5,857 nucleotides of DNA from Chloroflexota bacterium. Lineage in GTDB: Bacteria > Chloroflexota > Limnocylindria > QHBO01. Numbering within the stretch: the stretch's first letter is position 1; every line of letters begins with the position of its first letter. The notes below the pieces were generated by a model. That model was not told where the DNA came from. It made no database searches and was given only the letters and a program-made list of their open reading frames with translations. This document shows, in pieces, positions 1 through 5,857 of the stretch. The stretch is from the NCBI GenBank assembly GCA_005882055.1, contig VBGQ01000244.1:1-5857 (forward strand). Direction: 5' to 3'. Position numbers and translations under genes: made by a program.

Positions 1-2
1 TC

Positions 3-1076
3 ATCGGCGCCGCCATCTTCCTGGCGCCCGTGCTCGGGGTGGAAGGGCTCGCGGTGGGGGTCGCCATCGGTTCATTGGCCCACCTGGCGATCCAGCTGCC
101 GAACCTGGCCGCCGTTGGCCAGCGATATGACCTGACGCTGTCGATCAACCATCCAGGCGTGCGGCGGGTGGCATGGCTCATGGCGCCGCGCACCCTGGGC
201 CTTGCAGCGGTGCAAATCAACTTCCTGGCAAGTACCTTGCTCGCGACCGGCCAGCCGGAGGGAAGCGTGACCGCCTACAACTACGGGTTCCAGCTGATGC
301 AGGTGCCGGTCGGCGTGGTGGGAGTCAGCGTGGCCATCGCGCTCTTCCCCCGCCTCTCGCGCGATGCCGCGCTCGGCCAGATCCCGGAGGTGCGCCATCG
401 GCTCTCGACGGCCATGCGCGTGCTGCTCTTCATCGCGCTGCCGCTCACCGCGGTCATGACCGTCCTGCGCGAGCCGCTCACGGCAGTCTTCTTCCAGTAC
501 GGCTTGTTCAGCGCGCAGTCCACGGACCGAACCGCGGTGGCGCTCTTCTACTTCACGTTGGGCCTCGCGGCGCAGGTGCTGGTGCCGATCCTGGCCCGCG
601 CTTTCTACGCCTTCCAGGACACGCGCACGCCGGTGATCTGGGCGATCGTGGCCGTCGGCCTGAACGTGCCGCTGATGGCCTGGCTGGTGGGACCGATGGG
701 GGTCGGCGGTTTGGCACTGGCGCTTTCCATCACGGCCAGCCTCGAGGTGCTTGGCCTGCTCTGGGCGCTGCGCGCACGGCTGCGCGGCCTTGACGGTCGC
801 GAGGTCATCGCCTCCCTCCTCCGATCAACCGGGGCAGCCGCCGTCGCGGCGGCGGTCATGTTCGCCGGCCTGCAGCTGGTCCAGCTGGCGGTCCCTGACC
901 TGCTCGGCCACGCGCTGGGCCGGCTGGTGGTGCTGCTGGTGCTGTCGGCGGTGGGTGGCCTTGTCTTCCTGGCCTCGGCGACGCTGTTGCGCTCACCTGA
1001 GGTCGGTGAGCTGCGACGACTGCTCGACCGGCGGTTCAGCGCAGGCACCCGGGCGGGCGGCGGCTCGGAATCATGA
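3..1076 (+). CDS. murJ: Lipid II flippase MurJ (MviN family), C-terminal part, cut by left edge
   Basis: MurJ is an inner-membrane MOP-superfamily transporter that flips lipid-linked peptidoglycan precursor (lipid II) to the outer face of the membrane. The frame is open from base 3 with no start that fits, so the gene begins upstream. About 357 residues are visible; with a usual length near 510-530, roughly 160 residues are missing. The visible part shows about nine hydrophobic segments, which would correspond to TM6-TM14 of the usual fourteen. Family hallmarks seen are QINFLASTLLA, EGSVTAYNYGFQLMQVPVG, ALFPRLSRDAA, LREPLTAVFFQYGLFS and LARAFYAFQDTRTPV, in the normal order and spacing. The C-terminus ends in a short charged and Gly/Ser-rich cytoplasmic tail. 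The stop overlaps a possible murE ATG (ATGA at 1073), which suggests one transcript. Family assignment is firm; transport of lipid II specifically is taken from the family and the neighbouring murE. Confidence 0.95.
   Translation: MGAAIFLAPVLGVEGLAVGVAIGSLAHLAIQLPNLAAVGQRYDLTLSINHPGVRRVAWLMAPRTLGLAAVQINFLASTLLATGQPEGSVTAYNYGFQLMQVPVGVVGVSVAIALFPRLSRDAALGQIPEVRHRLSTAMRVLLFIALPLTAVMTVLREPLTAVFFQYGLFSAQSTDRTAVALFYFTLGLAAQVLVPILARAFYAFQDTRTPVIWAIVAVGLNVPLMAWLVGPMGVGGLALALSITASLEVLGLLWALRARLRGLDGREVIASLLRSTGAAAVAAAVMFAGLQLVQLAVPDLLGHALGRLVVLLVLSAVGGLVFLASATLLRSPEVGELRRLLDRRFSAGTRAGGGSES
1073..1076 (+). promoter_or_regulatory. ATGA stop/start overlap between murJ and murE
   Basis: The murJ stop TGA (1074-1076) overlaps an ATG (1073-1075) that opens the murE frame. 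Such overlaps usually allow translational coupling by ribosome re-initiation. The overlap is seen directly, but whether this ATG or the one at 1115 is the main murE start is open. Only a loose G-rich stretch, not a clear Shine-Dalgarno, precedes 1073. Confidence 0.5.
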
Positions 1077-1105
1077 GTGGACAGCAACCGGCCATCGGGC
1101 CTTCC

Positions 1106-1114
1106 GGAGGGAGG
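1106..1114 (+). promoter_or_regulatory. Strong ribosome binding site before the ATG at 1115
   Basis: GGAGGGAGG sits directly before ATG 1115-1117, in the murE frame. Pairing of its first GGAGG (1106-1110) leaves four bases to the start, which is short but usable. The protein from 1115 starts MGLGALTDRIG, like a typical MurE N-terminus, whereas the 14 codons between 1073 and 1115 are a low-complexity Gly/Pro/Gln stretch. I therefore prefer 1115. Confidence 0.6.
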
Positions 1115-1315
1115 ATGGGCCTGGGCGCGCTGACGGACCGCATCGGTCCAGAACGGGTGGTGGGCGTCCCGGTTGGCGAGATCGGCTCGCTGGCCTACGA
1201 CTCGCGCCAGGTCAACCCGGGAGCGCTCTTCTTCGCGGTTCCCGGAGAGCACACCGACGGCCATCGGTTCGTGACAGACGCCATCGAGGCGGGCGCCCGG
1301 GCGGTGGTCGTGGAG

Positions 1316-1330
1316 CGTGAGCTGAGATCC
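1316..1330 (+). other. Lesion point 1: frame change with missing segment in murE
   Basis: Left of here MurE is read in the frame of base 1073; right of here it is read in the frame of base 1321. The right-hand frame has a TGA at 1318-1320, so it cannot extend further left. The left frame fits MurE through CTG 1322-1324 and the right frame fits from GCT 1321, leaving a possible 4-base GCTG microhomology at the join. Compared with Bacillus-type MurE, about 27 residues are missing. Confidence 0.75.
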
Positions 1331-2526
1331 ACCTGGCGACGGTCGGCGTCACCGGCACCAATGGCAAGACCACGACAACATCCCTCTGCGCCCAGATCCT
1401 GGCCGCGGCGGGCCAGCGGCCGGGCCTGCTGGGGACGGTCAACGTCCAGATCGGCGACGAGCTCGAGGAGAACCTGGCGCGCGCGACGACTCCGGAGGCG
1501 CTCGAGCTCCAGGAGCTGCTCGCGCGCATGGTGGCGGCGGGCAACCAGACGGCGGTGATCGAGACCTCGTCGCATGGCCTGGCGCTCGGCCGCGTGCGCA
1601 ACTGCCGGTATCGCGCCGCGGTCCTGACCAACCTGACGCATGAGCACCTCGAGTTCCACGGCACCTTCGAGGCCTACCGCGACGCCAAGGCTCTGCTCGT
1701 GGAAGAGGCGCCGCTCGCTGTCCTGAACCGCGACGACCCCAGCTGGGCGGTCTTCCGCGAACGAGCACGCGATCGCGTGCTGAGCTATGGCGTGCACGAG
1801 GAGGCCGATGTGCGCGCCTCCGATCTCCGAATCCGGCCCGATGGCTCGCGTCTGGCGGTGACCGCACCTGGCTGGAGCGGCACCCTCGACATCCCGCTGG
1901 CCGGCTCCTTCAACATCGAAAACGCGCTCGCGGCATTCACCTTCGCGATCGGGTGGGGGATCGATCCAGAGCTGGCCGCGGCCACCCTGGCCAACGCTCA
2001 CGGAGTGGCGGGCCGCATGGAGCGGATCGATGCTGGGCAGCCATTCAGCGTGGTCATCGACTACGCCCACTCACCCGATGCTCTCGAGAAGATGCTGCGC
2101 GTGCTGCGCCCGATCACCGATGGCCGGCTGATCGCCCTCTTCGGGTCGGCGGGGGAGCGCGATGTCCTGAAGCGACCGGAGATGGGCCGCATCGCCGCCG
2201 AGCTGGCAGACCTGGTGGTCGTGACCGACGAGGACCCCCGCGCCGAAGATCCCGACGAGCTCAACCGCCAGATCGCGGACGGTTCCCGCGCGGCTGGTGC
2301 CCGGGATGGCGAGAACCTGTGGGTCATCAACGACCGGCGCGCAGCGATCGCCCATGCCATCGGTCTGGCGAAAGCGGGCGACACGATCCTGCTGGCCGGC
2401 AAAGGGCACGAGCACAACATGTTCGTTGCGTCTGGATCGGTCTGGTGGGACGAAGCCGAGGTGGCTCGCCAGGAGCTGCAAGCCGCGGGCTATGTCGTCG
2501 GCCACTCGGGAGCCGCCGCGCGGTGA
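1321..2526 (+). CDS. murE: MurE, 3' part: UDP-MurNAc-L-Ala-D-Glu:diamino-acid ligase, central and C-terminal domains
   Basis: MurE is a cytoplasmic ATP-dependent ligase that adds the third residue (meso-diaminopimelate, lysine or ornithine) to UDP-MurNAc-L-Ala-D-Glu. This part starts without a start codon, just after the lesion, and is intact to the stop. The P-loop G-T-N-G-K-T-T is at 1354-1374, TTPE at 1486-1497, ETSSHGL at 1561-1581, and the normally carbamylated lysine of YRDAK is at 1687-1689. Next come FNIENALAA (near 1909), GVAGRMERI, DYAHSPDALEKML from 2059 and GSAGERD (near 2140). The substrate-specificity motif reads E-D-P-R (2230-2241) where diaminopimelate enzymes have D-N-P-R, and GKGHE is at 2398-2412. 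Restoring about 79 bases would give roughly 496 residues, a normal MurE length. A gene caller may start this fragment at ATG 1528, but that would remove the P-loop. The identity is firm; the amino acid added is uncertain. Confidence 0.95.
   Translation, partial: AEIHLATVGVTGTNGKTTTTSLCAQILAAAGQRPGLLGTVNVQIGDELEENLARATTPEALELQELLARMVAAGNQTAVIETSSHGLALGRVRNCRYRAAVLTNLTHEHLEFHGTFEAYRDAKALLVEEAPLAVLNRDDPSWAVFRERARDRVLSYGVHEEADVRASDLRIRPDGSRLAVTAPGWSGTLDIPLAGSFNIENALAAFTFAIGWGIDPELAAATLANAHGVAGRMERIDAGQPFSVVIDYAHSPDALEKMLRVLRPITDGRLIALFGSAGERDVLKRPEMGRIAAELADLVVVTDEDPRAEDPDELNRQIADGSRAAGARDGENLWVINDRRAAIAHAIGLAKAGDTILLAGKGHEHNMFVASGSVWWDEAEVARQELQAAGYVVGHSGAAAR
2523..2526 (+). promoter_or_regulatory. 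GTGA overlap of murE stop and FemX-like gene start
   Basis: The GTG start of the FemX-like gene (2523-2525) overlaps the murE TGA (2524-2526). The protein read from it starts with a good FemX-type N-terminus, so this start is supported by homology rather than by a Shine-Dalgarno, of which none is clear. Translation is probably coupled to murE. Confidence 0.65.
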
Positions 2527-2732
2527 GGTTGCGCACCTGGCTGGAGGATGACCCCGACCGATGGAACGCGTTCGTTGAGTCGGCGCCCTTCCGTTCTTTC
2601 TCGCAGCTCTGGGAGTGGGGTGAGCTGCGCCGCGAGGGCGGATGGACGCCGCTGCGCATCGCCGTTGGCGACCCCGGCACCCGCGACGACCCCCCGCAAA
2701 TCCTCGCGGGCGCCCAGCTCCGTATGGAGTGA
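2523..2732 (+). pseudogene. FemX-like aminoacyltransferase, 5' part, frame lost at 2721-2732
   Basis: From GTG 2523 the frame reads about 69 residues: RTWLEDDPDRWNAFVES, FRSFSQLWEWGELRREGGW, TPLRIAVGD, then ILAGAQL. This matches the start of FemA/FemX-type enzymes (W-x-x-F-V, S-x-x-Q-x-x-W-G, then a beta strand ending in A-Q). It also parallels the start of this protein's own second half (WQALLERLPSGDVLHDSGW ... LVAICSAQV). The frame then hits TGA at 2730-2732. The family sequence resumes in another frame with WSELVAGLRRVA. Aligned to the second half, about 26 residues are missing, including the Y-x-P-x-G-P region, so the loss would be about 77 or 80 bases. This fragment and the one from 2722 are one gene; alone it could not fold into the domain. 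Confidence 0.82.
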
Positions 2733-2733
2733 G
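2718..2733 (+). other. Lesion point 2: frame change with missing segment in the FemX-like gene
   Basis: The left frame fits the family through the A-Q-L codons ending at 2720; the right frame fits from about TGG 2725-2727. The stop TGA 2730-2732 lies at the join. The second half of the same protein has 34 residues between its A-Q and D-G-L, while the first half has only about 8 between its A-Q and A-G-L. Confidence 0.75.
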
Positions 2734-4566
2734 CTCGTCGCGGGCCTCCGCCGCGTCGCGCTGGCGGAACGCGTGGCGACCGTGCGCATTGAGCCCGAAA
2801 TCACGAGCTCGTCGCCGGTCGCGGCGCGCTTTCAGGCCAGCTTCTGGCGGCGAGCGCCCGCGAACCAACCGGTCAAGACGCGGCTCATCGACCTGTCCCA
2901 CAGCGAGGACGACCTCCACACGAACCTGCGAAAGAAGCATCGCCAGTACATCGCCAAGGCCGAGCGTGCAGGACTCACGGTCGAGCGCCTCGACAGCGCA
3001 ACCGACGAAGAAACCATTGCATCCGCCCTCGCCGACTTCCATCGGATCCTGATCGGCACCGGCGAGCGTGCCGGCTTCAACACCCGCCCGCTGGGCTATT
3101 ACCGGGACGCGTGGCGCGCCATGGCCCCGGCAAACCACGTCCGGCTCTACTTCGCCTCGCGCGACGGAAGCCGCCTCGCCACCCTCTTCCACGTCACGTG
3201 CGGAGACCACGCCGCGGAGCTGTACGGCGGCGCCACTTCCGAAGGGACCGATACGCACGCCAACTACCTCGTCAAGTGGGCGGCGATCCTGGGTTTCAAG
3301 GAGGAGGGCTTCGCGACCTACGACCTGTGGGGCGAGCCAACCGCCGGCATCGCGCAGTTCAAGGAGGGTTTCGGCGGTGAGCCGATCGAGCTGGTCGGTG
3401 CCCGCGACCTGGTCGTCAATCGCGCCGGCGACCTGGTCGTCCGCACCGCGCTGGCAGCCCGCGACCAGCTAACGAGATCCCGTCGAGCCGCCCCGCCACG
3501 ATCCGCAATCTCAGTCGAGGGCTTCCGCGAAGCCACCGAAACCGATGGCGCCGCGTGGCAGGCCCTCCTGGAGCGCCTCCCCTCAGGTGACGTGCTGCAC
3601 GACTCGGGGTGGGCCGCCGTCGCCGACCTCGATGGAACGCCAGCCCGCCGCTTCGTGCTCGAGGAGAACAACGAGCTCGTCGCGATATGCTCGGCCCAGG
3701 TGCGCCGCACGGCCCTTGGCCGATCGTTCTGGTACGTCCCGCACGGCCCCGTCCTCGACTACGACCATCCAGACGCATTCCAGCGCCTTCAACGCGTCAT
3801 CGATGGCCTCCGAGCGGCCGCGAAGGCCGACCGGGCGATCGCGGTCCGCATCGAGCCCCGCGTCGAGCGCGACACCCCCGCCTCCACCCTGTTCGACAAG
3901 GTCGGCCTCCATCGGGTCGACGCGACGCTTCAGACGCCGGACACCCGCCTCGTCGACCTGCTCCCCGACGACGACGCCCTCCTCGCAACCTTCGACAAGG
4001 ACACGCGGTATGCGATTCGTCGTGCGGAACGGGAAGGCGTGACGACTGCCGTCATCGACGACCCGAACGACGACCAGGCGGTGATCGACCTCCATGCCCT
4101 CGTGACTGAGACGCTTGATCGGGCGAACTACCGCCTGCCGAGCCTCGAACGCTATCGCGCCATCTGGCGCGGCCTCGCGCCAGCAGGACGCGCTCGCATC
4201 ATCCAGGCGCGCCACGGTGATGTCCTCGAGGCGAGTGGCCTGCTGATCCTCGAGGGCGATCGGTCCATCTACCTGTATGCGGGGTCCATCCGCGAGGCGA
4301 AGGGCGAGACCAAGCGCTTCCCCTCGTACGCGGCGCAGTGGCAGATCATGCGCACCGCCCGCGAGATGGGATCAAAGACCCACGACCTGTGGGGCGTCGC
4401 ACCCCAGGATGCCGGTCCCGACCATCCCTGGTCCGGCTACAGCCTTTTCAAGAAGGGCTTCGACGGCCGATTCGTCTCCTGGGCTGGCTCCTGGGACCTC
4501 ATCGTCGATCCCATCCTGTACGGCCTCCGCGACTTCGCCAGCATTCTGCGTCGCCGCGACCCGTGA
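2722..4566 (+). CDS. Tandem FemA/FemX-like peptidoglycan aminoacyltransferase (two full FemX units fused), main part
   Basis: FemABX enzymes transfer an amino acid from aminoacyl-tRNA to the third residue of the peptidoglycan stem peptide, starting the interpeptide bridge. Each unit is two GNAT-fold subdomains. Here two units are fused with no stop between. Unit 1 (to about 3480) shows AERVATVRIEPEI, LRKKHRQYIAKAERAGL, YDLWG at 3319-3333 and FKEGFGG at 3358-3378. A short Arg/Pro-rich linker follows. Unit 2 (about 3508-4566) shows YVPHGPV at 3733-3753, AIAVRIEPRV, TRYAIRRAEREGV, HDLWG at 4381-4395 and FKKGFDG at 4447-4467. Each unit is about the length of the single-unit FemX of Weissella (near 336 residues). 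With the 5' part and the missing bases the protein would be about 706 residues. No serine-tRNA-synthetase-like coiled coil is seen. An ATG at 2548 lies in this frame, but the sequence from there to 2721 is not family-like. The transferred amino acid cannot be read from the sequence; some FemAB-like proteins act outside wall synthesis, but the murJ-murE context favours it. Confidence 0.9.
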   Translation, partial: VWSELVAGLRRVALAERVATVRIEPEITSSSPVAARFQASFWRRAPANQPVKTRLIDLSHSEDDLHTNLRKKHRQYIAKAERAGLTVERLDSATDEETIASALADFHRILIGTGERAGFNTRPLGYYRDAWRAMAPANHVRLYFASRDGSRLATLFHVTCGDHAAELYGGATSEGTDTHANYLVKWAAILGFKEEGFATYDLWGEPTAGIAQFKEGFGGEPIELVGARDLVVNRAGDLVVRTALAARDQLTRSRRAAPPRSAISVEGFREATETDGAAWQALLERLPSGDVLHDSGWAAVADLDGTPARRFVLEENNELVAICSAQVRRTALGRSFWYVPHGPVLDYDHPDAFQRLQRVIDGLRAAAKADRAIAVRIEPRVERDTPASTLFDKVGLHRVDATLQTPDTRLVDLLPDDDALLATFDKDTRYAIRRAEREGVTTAVIDDPNDDQAVIDLHALVTETLDRANYRLPSLERYRAIWRGLAPAGRARIIQARHGDVLEASGLLILEGDRSIYLYAGSIREAKGETKRFPSYAAQWQIMRTAREMGSKTHDLWGVAPQDAGPDHPWSGYSLFKKGFDGRFVSWAGSWDLIVDPILYGLRDFASILRRRDP

Positions 4567-4603
4567 CTGACAGCGGTTCAGGGCGCTCTTGATACGGAAT
4601 TTC
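4567..4603 (+). other. Short intergenic gap before rsh
   Basis: These 37 bases are the only non-coding stretch in the window. No hairpin with a T-run and no convincing -35/-10 pair is visible. A weak CGGAA lies just before the rsh ATG and is the only ribosome-binding candidate. The gap is short enough for read-through from the FemX-like gene. Confidence 0.6.
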
Positions 4604-5857
4604 ATGGACCTCGCCCGCGTGCGTGCGGCTCCTGCCGCCGTGGTGCAGCGCATCACGCGCACCCCAGAGGCCGCGCCCGAATCGCATTCCATCGAGGACG
4701 TCGTCGCTGAGGCGCGTCGTCATCGGCCGAGCCTGAACGTCGGCCTGATCGAGCGCGCCCACGAGGTCGCAGCGACGGCCCATGAGGGCCAGCTCAGAGC
4801 CTCGGGCGAGCCATACATCACCCATCCGCTGCAGGTTGCCTATTACCTCGCCGAGCTGCAGATGGACGCGGAGACGCTCGCCGCTGGCCTCCTTCACGAC
4901 GTCCCCGAGGACACCGACATGGCCCTCGTCGACATCGAGAAGCGCTTCGGCCGTGAGGTGACTCGACTCGTGGACGGCGTCACCAAGCTGAGCAAGTTCG
5001 GCTCCGCGCGGACCATGGAGGAGCAGCAGGCGGAGAACATCCGGAAGATGTTCATGGCCATGGCCGAGGACGTCCGGGTCGTGGTCATCAAGCTGGCGGA
5101 TCGGCTCCACAACATGCGCACCCTCGAATACCTGCCGCCGGACAAGCAGGCGCGCATCGCCCGCCAATCCATAGAGATCTATGCCCCGCTCGCGCATCGG
5201 CTGGGCATGTGGCAGATCAAGTGGGAGCTCGAGGACCTGTCGTTCAAGGTCCTGGAGCCGGAGACCTACCGCAAGCTGGCCGGGATGCTCGCCGACCGTC
5301 GCAAGGAGCGCGAGTCGTTCATCAACAAGTCCATCGGCATCCTGCGCAAGGAGCTCGCCAAGGTGGGCATCGAGGCTGAGATCTCAGGCCGGCCCAAGCA
5401 CCTGTACTCGATCTACAAGAAGATGGAGCGCAAGGGCGCCGAGTTCAACGAGATCTACGACCTGCACGCCATCCGGCTGCTGGTCCGCGACGTCAAGGAC
5501 TGTTACGCCGCCCTCGGTGTCGTCCACTCCCTCTGGCGTCCGGTACCCGGGCAGTTCGACGACTACATCGCCATGCCCAAGGCGAACATGTACCAGAGCC
5601 TGCACACCGCGGTCATCGGTCCCGACGCCAAGCCGCTCGAGGTCCAGATCCGAACCCACCATATGCACGAGGTCTCCGAGGCGGGCATCGCCGCGCACTG
5701 GCGCTACAAGGAAGGCACGCGCGGCGACCGCCGGTACGACGAGAAGCTCGCCTGGGTCCGACAGCTGATCGATTGGCAGCGCGAGGTGGTGGACGCCACG
5801 GAGTTCGTGGAGGGGCTCAAGCTCGACCTCTTCCAGGACCAGGTCTTCGTCTTCACC
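4604..5857 (+). CDS. rsh: Bifunctional (p)ppGpp synthetase/hydrolase (RelA/SpoT homologue), N-terminal part, cut by right edge
   Basis: RSH enzymes make the alarmone (p)ppGpp from ATP and GDP/GTP on starvation and hydrolyse it otherwise; they act in the cytosol, partly on ribosomes. The frame is open from ATG 4604 to the window end, 418 residues. The HD hydrolase domain (about 45-200) keeps the metal ligands: H74 in ITHPLQVA, H98-D99 in HDVPEDT, and D166 with N170 in KLADRLHNMRTL. They match H53, H77, D78, D144 and N148 of the Streptococcus Rel enzyme at a steady offset of 21-22. The synthetase domain (about 245-365) has R263 in GRPKHLYSIYKKM, D286 in IYDLHAIRLL, Y330 in MYQSLHT and E346 in PLEVQIRT, matching R241, D264, Y308 and E323. 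Both activities therefore look intact. The last residues, DLFQDQVFVFT, are the start of the TGS domain; the rest of TGS and the ACT domain lie beyond the edge. The 45-residue N-terminal extension is not conserved, so a later start is possible. Confidence 0.96.
   Translation, partial: MDLARVRAAPAAVVQRITRTPEAAPESHSIEDVVAEARRHRPSLNVGLIERAHEVAATAHEGQLRASGEPYITHPLQVAYYLAELQMDAETLAAGLLHDVPEDTDMALVDIEKRFGREVTRLVDGVTKLSKFGSARTMEEQQAENIRKMFMAMAEDVRVVVIKLADRLHNMRTLEYLPPDKQARIARQSIEIYAPLAHRLGMWQIKWELEDLSFKVLEPETYRKLAGMLADRRKERESFINKSIGILRKELAKVGIEAEISGRPKHLYSIYKKMERKGAEFNEIYDLHAIRLLVRDVKDCYAALGVVHSLWRPVPGQFDDYIAMPKANMYQSLHTAVIGPDAKPLEVQIRTHHMHEVSEAGIAAHWRYKEGTRGDRRYDEKLAWVRQLIDWQREVVDATEFVEGLKLDLFQDQVFVFT

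Larger units (their letters stand above)
1073..1324 (+). pseudogene. murE: murE, 5' part: N-terminal Mur ligase domain, broken before its end
   Basis: This is the N-terminal UDP-MurNAc-binding domain (Mur_ligase type) of the MurE protein that continues at 1321. From the preferred ATG at 1115 it reads about 70 residues. Recognisable are LAYDSRQVNPGALFFAVPGE (the D-S-R-x-V-x-x-G-x-L-F motif), HTDGHRFVTDAIEAGA and AVVVEREL, all normal for MurE. After the codon for L at 1322-1324 the similarity stops: the frame continues as an Arg/Ser/Pro-rich non-MurE sequence to a stop at 1556-1558. The MurE frame resumes one base register away at 1321. About 27 residues that should lie between (the V-P-D-x-R-x-A-L helix and A-F-Y-G region) are absent. 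Either a real deletion of about 80 bases (length of the form 3k+1) or an assembly error explains this. Confidence 0.85.

Noticed and set aside
1310..1372. Programmed ribosomal frameshift in murE
   Set aside because: There is no slippery run at the join, and about 27 conserved residues are missing in addition to the frame change. Slippage alone cannot restore the protein.
2548..2721. ATG 2548 as the true start of the FemX-like protein
   Set aside because: The residues from 2548 to 2721 in that frame are Ser/Arg/Pro-rich and unlike the family, while the overlapping frame from GTG 2523 gives a good FemX N-terminus. GGAGG touches the 2548 ATG directly, with no spacing.
1195..3258. Two long open frames on the minus strand (about 1195-2070 and 2071-3258)
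   Set aside because: They lie opposite murE and the FemX-like gene, which have clear family motifs. Their translations are Arg/Gly/Ala-rich without recognisable motifs, as expected for antisense frames in GC-rich coding DNA.
3460..3560. Two separate FemX genes with a boundary between the halves
   Set aside because: The frame is continuous through the linker, with no stop and no plausible in-frame start with a ribosome binding site.
4499..5197. Minus-strand open frame over the start of rsh
   Set aside because: It is antisense to the HD domain of rsh, whose metal-binding residues are all in place on the + strand.
1..5857. Mobile elements, CRISPR arrays, tRNA or other RNA genes, defence or novel systems
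   Set aside because: No direct-repeat array, transposase motif, terminal inverted repeat or tRNA-like sequence was seen, and nearly every base is accounted for by the four housekeeping-type genes.

Overview
The window carries four genes, all on the + strand, packed head to tail with almost no non-coding DNA: the 3' part of murJ (lipid II flippase), murE (UDP-MurNAc-tripeptide synthetase), a double-length FemA/FemX-like aminoacyltransferase, and the 5' part of a bifunctional (p)ppGpp synthetase/hydrolase (rsh). The DNA is GC-rich with strongly G/C-biased third codon positions. The gene set, the MurE variants (SAGERD, HEHLEFHGT, GKGHEHN) and the FemX-like pair look to me most like a high-GC environmental Chloroflexota lineage (Limnocylindria-like). 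This placement is inference from remembered family patterns; a high-GC actinobacterium is not excluded.

Layout: murJ enters from the left edge and ends at 1076. murE begins at an ATGA overlap (1073) or, more likely, at the ATG at 1115 behind a GGAGGGAGG, and ends at 2526. The FemX-like gene begins with a GTG at 2523 that overlaps the murE stop and ends at 4566. After a 37-base gap, rsh starts at 4604 and runs off the right edge.

The most notable thing is that both middle genes are broken in the same way. Near 1321-1324 murE changes reading frame and lacks about 27 codons at the end of its N-terminal domain. Near 2721-2730 the FemX-like gene changes frame and lacks about 26 codons, which in its own second half encode the Y-x-P-x-G-P strand region. 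Each lesion therefore looks like a loss of roughly 80 bases. Outside these points both proteins are well conserved, and murE is normally essential, so two sequence or assembly errors are at least as likely as real gene decay.

Functionally, murE and the FemX-like gene act on the peptidoglycan stem peptide: MurE adds the third, diamino residue, and FemX-type enzymes add a branch amino acid to that residue. MurJ then flips the finished lipid II across the membrane. The stringent-response enzyme downstream sets (p)ppGpp levels and may be read from the same transcript. No RNA gene, mobile element, CRISPR array, convincing promoter or terminator was seen.
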